Shown in pieces: positions 6,835 to 14,589 of a stretch of 34,292 bases of DNA. The position numbers and the translations under genes are program-made. Source of the stretch: a virus; the IMG/VR virus record IMGVR_UViG_3300042401_000322, positions 1 through 34,292 of that record; one strand, 5' to 3'. The notes beneath the pieces were generated by a model. The model saw only the letters and a list, made by a program, of their open reading frames with translations. It had not been told where the DNA came from and did no database searches. Numbering within the stretch: position 1 is the first letter of the stretch; each line of letters starts with the position of its first letter.

Positions 6835-9057
6835 ATGATAACTAAAGATTATTTAAAGAAACTTTCATCAATAGGGTATAGTATTATACCCTGTGATGAA
6901 ACTAAAAAACCAATATGTGTATGGAAAGAGTATCAAAGTAAAAACCGTACAAGCGATGAAATCGAGTTATTAAATAGTCCTAAATACGGACTTGTAACAG
7001 GTTTTAATGATTTAGAGGTTATAGATGTAGACTTAAAAGTTATAGCAACGGTAAGCGAAAAAAAACAATGGTGGGATGAATACCTTGCATTTCTTTGTGA
7101 TAACATTGTTGATTTTATGGATAAGGTTGTTATATCAAGGACACAAAGCGGAGGCTATCACATTCTGTACAAGTCAAAAACTATTGTTGGAAATACAAAG
7201 ATAGCAAAGCTTGAAGGTATGACAGAGGCAATAATTGAAACAAGGGGTGTTGGTGGCTTTGTAGTTATTTATGATAACTTTCTAACTGAAAAAGAATATC
7301 ACCAAATAGATTATATTACTGAAGAAGAAAGAGAAATAATATGGTCTATTTCAAAAACTTATAATTATGAAAGTCCTGAAACATTAGAGCTACCTAAAAA
7401 GTCAGAGTACATTGTAGAGAATGAGATTACACCATGGGAAGACTATAATAATAAACATTCAGTATTTGACATTATTGACGATGAATTTACTATTGTTAGG
7501 AATACACAAAATTCTTATGTAATCAAAAGACATGGAGCAACAAGCCCACATTCAGGATATGTATTTAAAAATACAGGATGCTTATTTCTATTTACAACAG
7601 GTACACAATACCCAAATGAAAAGTTATTAAGTCCATTTAACTTATATACTATCAGATACCACAATGGAGATTATACAGCTTCAGCAAGTGAAATCTATAA
7701 AAAAGGTTATGGAAGTAGAGTAGTAAAAGAAGTTGAATCAATACGTAAAGAAGTAGTATTGAACCAAGAAGACTTAACTTTTCCTTTAGATATATATCCT
7801 GACAATATTAAAAACTATCTGTTAGAATGTAACAGGACATTAAATAGTTCAATTGACTACATGGGTTGCGCTTTCATGTGGGTACTTTCTGTAATTATCG
7901 GTAACTCAATAAAGGTGCAAGTGAAAACCGGATGGATTGAATCAGTTAATATGTGGTTGGCTTTGGTTGGAAAACCTGGAGTCGGTAAAACGCCGAACAT
8001 TGAAAACGTAATTTTCCCATTACACAAAGCAAATAGTAATGAGATAAAGAGCTACATTAAAAAAATGACTGCCTTTGAGAAATATCAAGAGTTGGATAAA
8101 AAAGAAAAGGAACGTGTTGAAGAACAAAAAGAACCTAAAAAAACTCAGTTTATCGCAAATGACATTACACTTGAAGCCCTTATTGATCTACATTCAGAGA
8201 ATAAAAATTCTATAGGTGTGTTCAAAGATGAGTTGTCAGGATGGTTAAAGGATATGAATAAATATAGGGCTGGATCAGATTTAGAGTTTTGGTTATCTAC
8301 ATGGTCAAATAAGGGTGTTTCATTGAATAGAAGGACATCAAAAAACGCTTTTATAGAAAGTCCAATCATCCCTGTTTTGGGAGGTATACAGCCGGGTATT
8401 TTAAATGGTTTTTTTAGTACTGAAAACAAAGACAACGGTTTTGTAGATAGGATGCTAACATGCTATCCTGATGTAAAGATTGAAGAATTTAGCGATGCTG
8501 AAATGGATGAACAAGTACACGAATGGTATAATAGTTATATTTTAAATTTTTACGATAAGATTAAAAAAGACTATGTGTTAAAAGATACTGAAGATGAAAT
8601 TGTTTCACACGTTGCACTATTAAGTCCAGAAGCGAAAAAGGAATACATAAGAATAGATAAAGAAATTACAGCAATTCAAAATTCTGACATCGAAAACGAA
8701 TACATGAAAAGTATGTTACCGAAACAAAAATCTTATATTCCAAGGTTTGCACTAATGTTAAACGTATTGTACGCACATGAAAACACATCAAATAGCATGT
8801 TTATTATATCAAAGGAATCAATGTTAGCTGCTGAAAAATTAAGTAAGTATTTTATTAACATGGCTAAAAAGATTAAGATTGATAGTGTTGAAGTAGGAGA
8901 ATTAAAACAAGTTATTAGCAATAACAAAACTAAATCTAAAAAAGAGCAAATAGCTGAAGCATATAAATTAAATCCTGAGTTTAATAAAAGAGAATTAGCT
9001 GAATTATTAGGTATAAGTAGACAAAGAGTTTATAACGTATTAAATGAAATAAAATAA
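6835..9057 (+). CDS. Prim-pol / DUF3987 helicase-primase with C-terminal HTH
   Basis: The 740-aa protein starts with a bifunctional primase-polymerase domain: IPCDETKKP near residue 18, YGLVTG (51-56), the metal-binding VIDVD (62-66) and SGGYHILY with His109. A DUF3987-type P-loop ATPase follows, with Walker A GKPGVGKT (379-386) and a VFKDELSGWL Walker B-like segment further on. The last 25 residues form an HTH (KRELAELLGISRQRVYNVL). It would prime and unwind DNA at the phage origin. It lies two bases after the helicase-methyltransferase and is coupled to the next gene by TAATG. With no other DNA polymerase seen in the genome, its prim-pol domain or the host polymerase must do synthesis. Confidence 0.85.
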   Translation: MITKDYLKKLSSIGYSIIPCDETKKPICVWKEYQSKNRTSDEIELLNSPKYGLVTGFNDLEVIDVDLKVIATVSEKKQWWDEYLAFLCDNIVDFMDKVVISRTQSGGYHILYKSKTIVGNTKIAKLEGMTEAIIETRGVGGFVVIYDNFLTEKEYHQIDYITEEEREIIWSISKTYNYESPETLELPKKSEYIVENEITPWEDYNNKHSVFDIIDDEFTIVRNTQNSYVIKRHGATSPHSGYVFKNTGCLFLFTTGTQYPNEKLLSPFNLYTIRYHNGDYTASASEIYKKGYGSRVVKEVESIRKEVVLNQEDLTFPLDIYPDNIKNYLLECNRTLNSSIDYMGCAFMWVLSVIIGNSIKVQVKTGWIESVNMWLALVGKPGVGKTPNIENVIFPLHKANSNEIKSYIKKMTAFEKYQELDKKEKERVEEQKEPKKTQFIANDITLEALIDLHSENKNSIGVFKDELSGWLKDMNKYRAGSDLEFWLSTWSNKGVSLNRRTSKNAFIESPIIPVLGGIQPGILNGFFSTENKDNGFVDRMLTCYPDVKIEEFSDAEMDEQVHEWYNSYILNFYDKIKKDYVLKDTEDEIVSHVALLSPEAKKEYIRIDKEITAIQNSDIENEYMKSMLPKQKSYIPRFALMLNVLYAHENTSNSMFIISKESMLAAEKLSKYFINMAKKIKIDSVEVGELKQVISNNKTKSKKEQIAEAYKLNPEFNKRELAELLGISRQRVYNVLNEIK

Positions 9058-10265
9058 TGAAAACACTTAGAGACTACCAAGTTGACCTATCTAAAAAAGC
9101 GGTCGACATACTTAAAGAAAAGAAAATAGTTTACCTTCAATTTAGCGTGCGTGTTGGAAAAACGGCAACGGCACTTGAAACATGTAGACTATACGGCGCT
9201 AAAAAAGTGCTATTCTTAACAAAGAAAAAAGCTATTGGCTCGATTGAAAGTGACTACAAAGATTTTGGATTTACATTCGATTTAACGGTAATAAACAATG
9301 AGTCATTACAAAAGGTAACAGACAATGATTTTGACATCGTTATACAAGATGAAGCGCATTCTATGGGTGCGTTTCCTAAACCAAGTAATAGGACGAAAGA
9401 TTTTAAGTTACGGTTTTCACGTGTGCCAATGATATTACTTTCGGGTACACCTTCAGCAGAATCTTACTCGCAATGGTACCATCAGTTTTGGCTTAGTGCA
9501 TACAACCCGTTTGCACAATACAAAAACTTTTATCAATGGTCAAAGACTTTCGTAAATGTTAAGCAAAGGCAGTTAGGTCATGGATTGATTAACGACTACT
9601 CAGATGCAAAGATTGATTTAATTGATGCAGTTATACAACCTTACATATTGAAGTTCACTCAAGAAGAGTCAGGATTTGAATCAAAGGTTAATGAACACGT
9701 GATTTATTACCCTACTCTTTGCAGAAACTTAATCGAGAGATTGGAAAAAGACTTAATCATTGAAGGCAAAGAAAACGTAATATTAGCAGATACACCGGTT
9801 AAGCTACTTCAGAAGGTACACCAATTGGAGTCTGGCACGATTAAGTTTGAATGTGGCAAATCAATGATTCTTAATACTCGAAAAGCCGAGTTTATACGTG
9901 ACTACTTTGAAGGCAAAAAACTTGCAATACTTTACTATTTTGTAGAAGAGTTTGAACTATTAAAACTTGTATTTCCTAACTTTACAAATGATATTGAAGA
10001 ATTTAATAAGACCGACAAACATTTTATAGGTCAATCTTATTCATGTAGCATGGGTGTTAATCTAAGTGCGGCACATTGCTTAGTTTACTATAATTTTGGA
10101 TATTCAGGGACAAATTTTATCCAAGGTAGAGATAGGCTAACAACTAAAAATAGAAAAGAAAACGATGTATACTTTGTTTATGGTAAGGGGTCACTAAGCG
10201 AGAAAATACATAAGACAGTTTCTCAGAAAAAGAACTTTACATTAAAGATGTATGTTAGAAAGTAA
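9057..10265 (+). CDS. SF2 DNA helicase
   Basis: The 402-aa protein has the superfamily 2 order: Q-motif-like LRDYQ (4-8), Walker A SVRVGKT (30-36), DEAH box IQDEAHSMG (97-104), motif III SGTPS (129-133), and a C-terminal motif VI-like IQGRDRLTTK. It is shorter than SNF2 proteins and resembles phage DEAD/DEAH helicases that sit beside VRR-NUC nucleases. It is coupled to the prim-pol gene by a one-base TAATG overlap and overlaps the nuclease gene by 14 bases, suggesting a replication or recombination-repair complex. Confidence 0.85.
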   Translation: MKTLRDYQVDLSKKAVDILKEKKIVYLQFSVRVGKTATALETCRLYGAKKVLFLTKKKAIGSIESDYKDFGFTFDLTVINNESLQKVTDNDFDIVIQDEAHSMGAFPKPSNRTKDFKLRFSRVPMILLSGTPSAESYSQWYHQFWLSAYNPFAQYKNFYQWSKTFVNVKQRQLGHGLINDYSDAKIDLIDAVIQPYILKFTQEESGFESKVNEHVIYYPTLCRNLIERLEKDLIIEGKENVILADTPVKLLQKVHQLESGTIKFECGKSMILNTRKAEFIRDYFEGKKLAILYYFVEEFELLKLVFPNFTNDIEEFNKTDKHFIGQSYSCSMGVNLSAAHCLVYYNFGYSGTNFIQGRDRLTTKNRKENDVYFVYGKGSLSEKIHKTVSQKKNFTLKMYVRK

Positions 10266-10518
10266 GATACAAGCATCATGTTTGAAGTATGCGAAATCAA
10301 AAGGTTGGTACGTTCTTAAAATAATAAAGTGCAATGTAAATGGTTTCCCCGACTCAGTTATATTTAAAGACGGTAAAACAATTTTTGTAGAATTTAAATC
10401 GTTGATAGGCAAACAATCAGAGCTTCAGAAGTACCAACAAAAACAACTTGAAGCGCAAGGTTTCAAATATTATTTGATAAATAATTTAAAAGATTTTAAA
10501 GAAATGCTTGCAGATTAA
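10252..10518 (+). CDS. VRR-NUC domain nuclease
   Basis: The 88-aa protein is almost only a VRR-NUC (PD-(D/E)XK) fold: Glu3 in the first helix, then NGFPDSVIF with Asp34, FVEFKS with Glu47 and Lys49, and a KQSELQKYQQKQ helix. These stand-alone proteins are Holliday-junction or branched-DNA nucleases in phages. Its overlap with the helicase gene supports joint action on replication or recombination intermediates. All core residues are present. Confidence 0.85.
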   Translation: MLESKIQASCLKYAKSKGWYVLKIIKCNVNGFPDSVIFKDGKTIFVEFKSLIGKQSELQKYQQKQLEAQGFKYYLINNLKDFKEMLAD

Positions 10519-10537
10519 TAATTAATGTGTATATTTG
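10508..10537 (+). promoter_or_regulatory. Bacteroidota-type promoter upstream of the tRNA-like gene
   Basis: TTG at 10508-10510, a 19-base spacer and TATATTTG at 10530-10537. The -7 region sits in the shared TATATTTGTTG context. The start would be near 10541, so the transcript would include the tRNA-like element and continue into the recombination genes. The -33 box lies inside the end of the nuclease gene. Confidence 0.75.
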
Positions 10538-10586
10538 TTGTATAATTCTTTGACGTACTAATAAAACAAGTAGAGCCTTTGGGCTG

Positions 10587-10662
10587 GTAGGGATGCGTAA
10601 TGAGGCAAGGTGCCAAATCCTGTTAAGGTTGATTAAGGTGGGTTCGATTCCCACTCCCTACC
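10587..10662 (+). tRNA. tRNA-Asn-like gene, anticodon GTT
   Basis: The acceptor stem GTAGGGA (10587-10593) pairs with TCCCTAC (10655-10661), and the helix extends two more pairs outward. The T arm is perfect: GTGGG, loop TTCGATT, CCCAC (10638-10654). The anticodon loop CTGTTAA (10620-10626) has GTT at 10622-10624, as in tRNA-Asn. Weak points are a D stem with wobble pairs, a mismatch at the outer anticodon-stem pair, a six-base variable region, C at the discriminator position and no encoded CCA. It could be a working divergent tRNA or a tRNA-like decoy. It sits alone behind its own promoter. Confidence 0.65.
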
Positions 10663-10686
10663 ACTAACTATAAAACACAAAAAACA

Positions 10687-10794
10687 ATGGCAGGATGTTA
10701 TGGAAGTGATGCTTACGATAGATATTGGGAAGCGCAATTAGATAAATACCTTGACGATCAAGATGACGATCAAGACGAAGAAGAAGAAGAATAA
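10687..10794 (+). CDS. Small very acidic protein (35 aa)
   Basis: MAGCYGSDAYDRYWE is followed by a tail made almost only of Asp and Glu, ending in five Glu. Short proteins with this CYGxDxYDR start and acidic tail recur in Bacteroidota phages as far as I recall. The acidic tail could mimic DNA or bind a basic partner. Function unknown. A-rich leader, preceded by the tRNA-like gene. Confidence 0.55.
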   Translation: MAGCYGSDAYDRYWEAQLDKYLDDQDDDQDEEEEE

Positions 10795-10810
10795 CTTAAA
10801 ACACACACAC

Positions 10811-11023
10811 ATGAAAACAAACCTTAGAAAATTAGCGTTGATCCTTCAGAAGGTAGACGCTTCAAAGTTCCTTTATATTAGCACAACAAGATATGAGATA
10901 GTGTTTGGAGCTTCGGAACAAGAGGTACTAATTGACGACCTAAACATTAATTGGGATTCAATCGAGTACGATTTAGAAATTACAATATTCAAAAAAAATA
11001 ACGTTAAATTATTTGTATCATGA
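10811..11023 (+). CDS. Hypothetical protein (70 aa)
   Basis: The frame is open further upstream, but I start it at ATG 10811, directly behind a CA-repeat leader, because the upstream extension is low-complexity Lys/Thr and overlaps the acidic gene. The product has three or four predicted beta strands (FLYISTTRYEIVFG, then EYDLEITIF). It is coupled by ATGA to the ERF gene, so it may assist recombination. No family recognised. Confidence 0.6.
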   Translation: MKTNLRKLALILQKVDASKFLYISTTRYEIVFGASEQEVLIDDLNINWDSIEYDLEITIFKKNNVKLFVS

Positions 11024-11523
11024 AAAATATTTATAAAGCATTGGCAAACTTCCAACAAGAAGTCCCAACAATACACAAAGGAACAGCGGGTTATGGTTAC
11101 TCATACGCAGACCTTACAGCAATCTACAAAATCATTAACCCGTTGATGAAGAAACACGGGTTAGGGTTTACGCAACCAATCGTAAACAATCAAATGAAAA
11201 CGATAGTGTTTCACATTGAAAGTGGTGAATCAATTGAAAGCATTGCAGATATTCCAATGAACGTACAGCTCAAAGGAATGAATGACTATCAGGTTATGGG
11301 TTCTGCATTCACATACTTCAGACGTTATACTTTGAGTTCAATGTTAGGACTTGTAACAGATAAAGACATCGATGCAAGTGGTGAGCAAACAGGCAAACGC
11401 AAAGAGACAATAACCGACGAACGTTTACACGCTGCACTTGATAAGATTAAAAAAGGCGAGTACACGATGGAAAAGCTAAAAGAGAAATTTGAATTAACTA
11501 CCCAGCAATTAGAGTTATGTTAA
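11020..11523 (+). CDS. erf: ERF-family single-strand annealing protein
   Basis: The 167-aa protein has the ERF signature: YGYSYADLTAIYKIINPLMKKHGL near residues 25-47 and QVMGSAFTYFRRYTLSSMLGL near 91-111, followed by a short acidic linker and a helical C-terminus. ERF proteins anneal complementary single strands and work with a 5'-3' exonuclease. The exonuclease gene follows with a seven-base overlap and an SSB-like gene comes shortly after, making a complete annealing recombination module. Confidence 0.9.
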   Translation: MKNIYKALANFQQEVPTIHKGTAGYGYSYADLTAIYKIINPLMKKHGLGFTQPIVNNQMKTIVFHIESGESIESIADIPMNVQLKGMNDYQVMGSAFTYFRRYTLSSMLGLVTDKDIDASGEQTGKRKETITDERLHAALDKIKKGEYTMEKLKEKFELTTQQLELC

Positions 11524-12140
11524 TACGTTGCAGTTCACTACCCAAAATCATGACGGCGTCCCGCACTAAAGGGGCGCTATCAGAAACAGCGAAAAGCTAC
11601 ATCAAGTCAATCGCTAAACAGGACTACTTTGGTTACGATGTAGAGCTTAATAATAAGTATGTAACGAAGGGTTTGCAATGTGAAGAGCATTCAATCGCAT
11701 TACTTAACGACGTTCTATTTACTAACTACGAAAAGAACACCGAGCGAAAGTCAACGGACATATTGACAGGAGAGTGCGATTTGTACACGCCTGAGTTAAT
11801 TATCGACATTAAAACGTCCTGGAGCTTTGAAACGTTCCCGGCAACACCCGACGATATTAATATCAAAGATTACGAATATCAGTTAAGAGGTTACATGTTT
11901 TTGTACAACGTTGATAAAGCTGCATTAGCTTATTGTATGGTTAATACCCCACAAGAGCTTATAGGCTACGAAAACGAGCAACTGCACCGAGTAGGCAACG
12001 CACCGAGCGAATCACTTGTAACCATGTTAACAATAGAGCGTGACTTAGAGCTTGAACAAAAGATGTTAGAAACGTGTAAGCAAGCAATTGATTATTATAG
12101 TGAATATATAAATAACATAAATGAAAAAAAGTATAATTAA
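11517..12140 (+). CDS. YqaJ/lambda-Exo-like recombination exonuclease
   Basis: The 207-aa protein has PD-(D/E)XK exonuclease features of the YqaJ family: RCSSLPKIMT at the start, GLQCEEHSI with Glu56/57, TGECDLY with Asp88, and IIDIKTSWS with Asp97 and Lys99, then a YEYQLRGYMFLY helix. It would resect double-stranded ends for the ERF protein. Start at ATG 11517 inside the end of the ERF gene indicates coupling. The C-terminal 50 residues are helical and glutamate-rich. Confidence 0.85.
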   Translation: MLIRCSSLPKIMTASRTKGALSETAKSYIKSIAKQDYFGYDVELNNKYVTKGLQCEEHSIALLNDVLFTNYEKNTERKSTDILTGECDLYTPELIIDIKTSWSFETFPATPDDINIKDYEYQLRGYMFLYNVDKAALAYCMVNTPQELIGYENEQLHRVGNAPSESLVTMLTIERDLELEQKMLETCKQAIDYYSEYINNINEKKYN

Positions 12141-12273
12141 CTTTGAGGACATACCAATCGACACGATTCGAATGCGTCTAAAATACCAAAAGAAAAAATA
12201 CAGTGTAACCGAATGTGTGAAGGAAGCATTCAGAATAGCAAATCAAAAAATAAAAGAAGATGAAAGCAAATGA
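12121..12273 (+). CDS. Hypothetical small basic protein (50 aa)
   Basis: Overlaps the exonuclease gene by 20 bases and the SSB-like gene by 14. The core IDTIRMRLKYQKKKYSVTECVKEAFRIA reads as two helices with a basic first half, loosely like a ribbon-helix-helix fold. No firm family; a DNA-binding accessory role is only a guess. Confidence 0.5.
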   Translation: MKKSIINFEDIPIDTIRMRLKYQKKKYSVTECVKEAFRIANQKIKEDESK

Positions 12274-12559
12274 AATGATTTTTAAAGGTACAATCACAAA
12301 TGTATTGGAAGTGATTGAGGTAGGTGCAAACAAAAAGATTGAGTTTGTAGTTAAGGAAAACGAAGGGCAATATCCTCAGAGTGCGAAATTTAGTATCTTT
12401 GGTACTGAGAAAGTAGATAAGTTCTTGCAGTACAATAAGGTTAACCAAGAAGTAGAGGTGCATTTTAACTTTAAAACAACCGAATGGCAAGGGAAGTATT
12501 TCACGAATAACGAAGCGTGGAGAGTTAACAAAGTTCAATCAGAAGAAACACCGTTTTAA
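12260..12559 (+). CDS. DUF3127-type SSB-like OB-fold protein
   Basis: The 99-aa protein matches the DUF3127 pattern, a Bacteroidota OB-fold family: FKGTITNVLEV, EFVVKENEGQYPQSAKFSIFG near residues 28-48, VEVHFNFKTTEWQGKYFTNNEAWRV near 65-89, and an acidic-hydrophobic tail EETPF resembling the partner-binding tip of bacterial SSB. Position beside ERF and exonuclease fits single-strand binding during recombination and replication. Confidence 0.8.
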   Translation: MKANEMIFKGTITNVLEVIEVGANKKIEFVVKENEGQYPQSAKFSIFGTEKVDKFLQYNKVNQEVEVHFNFKTTEWQGKYFTNNEAWRVNKVQSEETPF

Positions 12560-12560
12560 C

Positions 12561-12881
12561 ATGATAACAAGTGCAGAATATGAACAAGCATTAAGAATAT
12601 GTTTGCAATATAAAAGTCAAATAAATTCAGAAGTAGAATCTGTTACTGATAAATTATTAGTTAATATGTCCAATAATGGAGAGATTAGCATTCGCCTTTT
12701 TAATGTTGCAATTACAGAATTAGATTATTTTTTACCTTATTTAAAAGGTGTTGACCGTTATAATTATCAATTGTCAGATTTGTTAAAATTAGAACCACAT
12801 CAACTTTTAAAAATAAGAAATGTTGGTAAAAAAACTGTGTTGGAATTAAAAAATTTAAAAGAAAAATATTCAAAATTATGA
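12561..12881 (+). CDS. RNA polymerase alpha-CTD-like (helix-hairpin-helix) protein
   Basis: The 106-aa protein has an unrecognised helical N-terminal part (about 1-40) and a C-terminal part that follows the RNA polymerase alpha C-terminal domain: ISIRLFNVAI near 42-51, then LSDLLKLEPHQLLKIRNVGKKTVLELKNL near 71-99. The LKxRNxGKK(T/S)xxEL core is the DNA- and activator-contact helix-hairpin-helix of alpha-CTD. It has no alpha N-terminal domain, so it cannot replace alpha; it may bind UP-like DNA or compete with host alpha-CTD contacts. Very AT-rich codon use compared with its neighbours. Confidence 0.7.
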   Translation: MITSAEYEQALRICLQYKSQINSEVESVTDKLLVNMSNNGEISIRLFNVAITELDYFLPYLKGVDRYNYQLSDLLKLEPHQLLKIRNVGKKTVLELKNLKEKYSKL

Positions 12882-13186
12882 AAAAGAAAGTAACAAGCCT
12901 CAGCGATTTGACTGAGGCTAAACGTCAGCAAGCAATCGAATACTACAAACACATAGCTCATGCTACAATGCTTTGTCAATCGGCTTTGCATTCCTTAGAT
13001 GATGTGTCGGACAACATGTTTCACAAGCGAGAAATAAAGCAAACAATAAATGCTTTTATTACAGGAGTTGAAAGATTCGCATCTACATTTGTAGAGAACA
13101 ACAACGATACAATGGCGCAGACCTATTCCAATGTTATCAAACAAATAGATGAGTTCAAAGAAAACATTAATATCGAGATACAATGA
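12878..13186 (+). CDS. Hypothetical helical protein (102 aa)
   Basis: ATGA overlap with the alpha-CTD-like gene. The product is predicted to be all helical (SLSDLTEAKRQQAIEYYKHIAH start, then two amphipathic helices with a NDTMAQTYSNVIKQIDEF end). No motif recognised. Codon use contains CG, unlike the gene upstream. Confidence 0.6.
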   Translation: MKKKVTSLSDLTEAKRQQAIEYYKHIAHATMLCQSALHSLDDVSDNMFHKREIKQTINAFITGVERFASTFVENNNDTMAQTYSNVIKQIDEFKENINIEIQ

Positions 13187-13416
13187 CACCGAAAGAAAAA
13201 GCAAAAGAGTTGGTTGAGAAAATTATGTTAAAAATGCCACCTGAAATAATACCAACTGAATTTGGTTGTGATATTAAATTAAAAGGCTATACTAAAAATG
13301 CAATACAGTGCACATTAATTGCAGTTGATGAGGTTATAAATTATTTAGAAGTAGATGGTTTTTCAACTCAAATTAATTATTGGCGAGAAGTTAAACAAGA
13401 CCTAGAAAAATTATGA
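13183..13416 (+). CDS. MTPKEKA small protein, copy 1 (77 aa)
   Basis: Starts in an ATGA overlap with the previous gene and shares MTPKEKAxEL, a central ALIAVDE-like segment (here TLIAVDEVINYLE) and a C-terminal W-x-x-VKQ(D/E)L with the next gene. Proteins of this plan are frequent in Bacteroidota phages; function unknown. The central insertion (about residues 18-35) is missing from copy 2. Confidence 0.65.
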   Translation: MTPKEKAKELVEKIMLKMPPEIIPTEFGCDIKLKGYTKNAIQCTLIAVDEVINYLEVDGFSTQINYWREVKQDLEKL

Positions 13417-13610
13417 CACCAAAAGAAAAAGCACACGAGTTATTTGATAAGTATAATGAATTATTATCAAATCATATTTTTAATGGTACTTTTGATATAG
13501 TGAAACAAAGCGCATTAATTGCAGTTGATGAGATATTAGACAATGGGTTTCAATTTATTGATGAATCTGAGTTTTGGAAAGATGTTAAACAAGAACTATT
13601 GAGACTATGA
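13413..13610 (+). CDS. MTPKEKA small protein, copy 2 (65 aa)
   Basis: Tandem paralogue of the preceding gene, linked by ATGA. Similarity is visible also in DNA: the segment around 13511-13530 (ATTAATTGCAGTTGATGAG) repeats 13313-13332. It lacks the copy 1 insertion. Recent duplication followed by divergence is inferred. Function unknown. Confidence 0.65.
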   Translation: MTPKEKAHELFDKYNELLSNHIFNGTFDIVKQSALIAVDEILDNGFQFIDESEFWKDVKQELLRL

Positions 13611-13759
13611 AAAAGGACAATAAGAACCGCAACCGATGGATGATCGCGATAGCGTTTGACATTGATAGGTGGAAGAGACGAGAGAATAGAGTAGGGGTTA
13701 AGAATTTAGGACGCATGATTAGAAAAGCATTAAACAATAAAGAAGATGACAACAATTGA
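13607..13759 (+). CDS. Hypothetical small basic protein (50 aa)
   Basis: ATGA overlap with copy 2. Strongly basic: KKDNKNRNRW at the start and IDRWKRRENRVGVKNLGRMIRKAL in the middle. Could bind nucleic acid. Overlaps the following gene by 14 bases. No family recognised. Confidence 0.5.
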   Translation: MKKDNKNRNRWMIAIAFDIDRWKRRENRVGVKNLGRMIRKALNNKEDDNN

Positions 13760-13922
13760 AGAACAGATTACAGAATTGAAAGGTATGTTAACGGGTGATC
13801 TATTTCAGGACGGTGACATCCAACAGAAGATTTATGACCTTAAAAAGCAATTAAACCCTGCTATTGTAGACAATCCAGAGTTGGACGACGACCTTGAGGA
13901 GTGCCTCGCATGTGGGTCGTAA
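13746..13922 (+). CDS. Hypothetical small protein with a CxxC end (58 aa)
   Basis: A helical start (TTIEEQITELKGML), then an IYDLKKQL helix, an acidic PELDDDLEE stretch and a C-terminal ECLACGS motif with CxxC. The acidic-plus-CxxC end could bind a metal. Located directly before thyX. Function unknown. Confidence 0.5.
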   Translation: MTTIEEQITELKGMLTGDLFQDGDIQQKIYDLKKQLNPAIVDNPELDDDLEECLACGS

Positions 13923-13944
13923 CTAATTAAAAAACAAAAACATT

Positions 13945-14589
13945 ATGAGTAAAATTGAATTACTATCGGTGTACGGAAGTGACACCATGGTTGTAGATGT
14001 TGCACGTGTATCATTTGATAAGAAATCGGATAACTATACATCAGAACAAAATAATAGACTGTTAACGTATTTGGCAAAACATAATCATTGGAGTTGTTTT
14101 TCCCATGCAAGATTGCAGTTTAGGTTACAAGTTCCAATTTATGTTGAACGTCAATTAATTAAAACGCAGATAGGAGTTGAATACAATTCAATATCAGGAA
14201 GATACGTAGATTTCAGTGATACATATTCTTTAGTCAGTGAATGGAGAACACAATCAAAAGATAGCAAGCAAGGCAGTGCTGAACCTTTGGACTATGAAGG
14301 TCAAGAGGCTTGTAACATAATCGAGCATAACGTTGTTGAAGCTTGCAAACAAGCGTACAAGGACTTAATAAAGTTAGGAGTCTCTAAAGAGCAATCGAGA
14401 ACAATTCTACCATTGAATCTTAATACAACAATGATTTGGACAGGCAGTCTATACGCATTCATCAGACTATGCAAGCAACGTTTGAAGCCAGATGCTCAAG
14501 CAGAAACACGTGAAATTGTTGCGGAAATGCTTTCACAATTAAAAGAAAATGGTAACTTTACCGAGTCATTAAAAGTGTTTGATTTATGA
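13945..14589 (+). CDS. thyX: FAD-dependent thymidylate synthase ThyX, divergent motif
   Basis: The 214-aa product has the ThyX plan: HNHWSCFSHARLQF (46-59), PIYVERQLIK (64-73), NSISGRYVDF (81-90), and a C-terminal RTILPLNLNTTMIWTG with LKPDAQAETREI, as expected for the dUMP- and FAD-binding end. The enzyme makes dTMP from dUMP with methylene-tetrahydrofolate. The signature usually read as RHRxxSxNExSxR is here KTQIGVEYNSISGR (73-86), so the Arg-His-Arg head is Lys-Thr-Gln. Phage homologues often have KHR at this place; KTQ is unusual. MazG downstream fits a nucleotide-pool role. Activity may be altered. Confidence 0.85.
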   Translation: MSKIELLSVYGSDTMVVDVARVSFDKKSDNYTSEQNNRLLTYLAKHNHWSCFSHARLQFRLQVPIYVERQLIKTQIGVEYNSISGRYVDFSDTYSLVSEWRTQSKDSKQGSAEPLDYEGQEACNIIEHNVVEACKQAYKDLIKLGVSKEQSRTILPLNLNTTMIWTGSLYAFIRLCKQRLKPDAQAETREIVAEMLSQLKENGNFTESLKVFDL

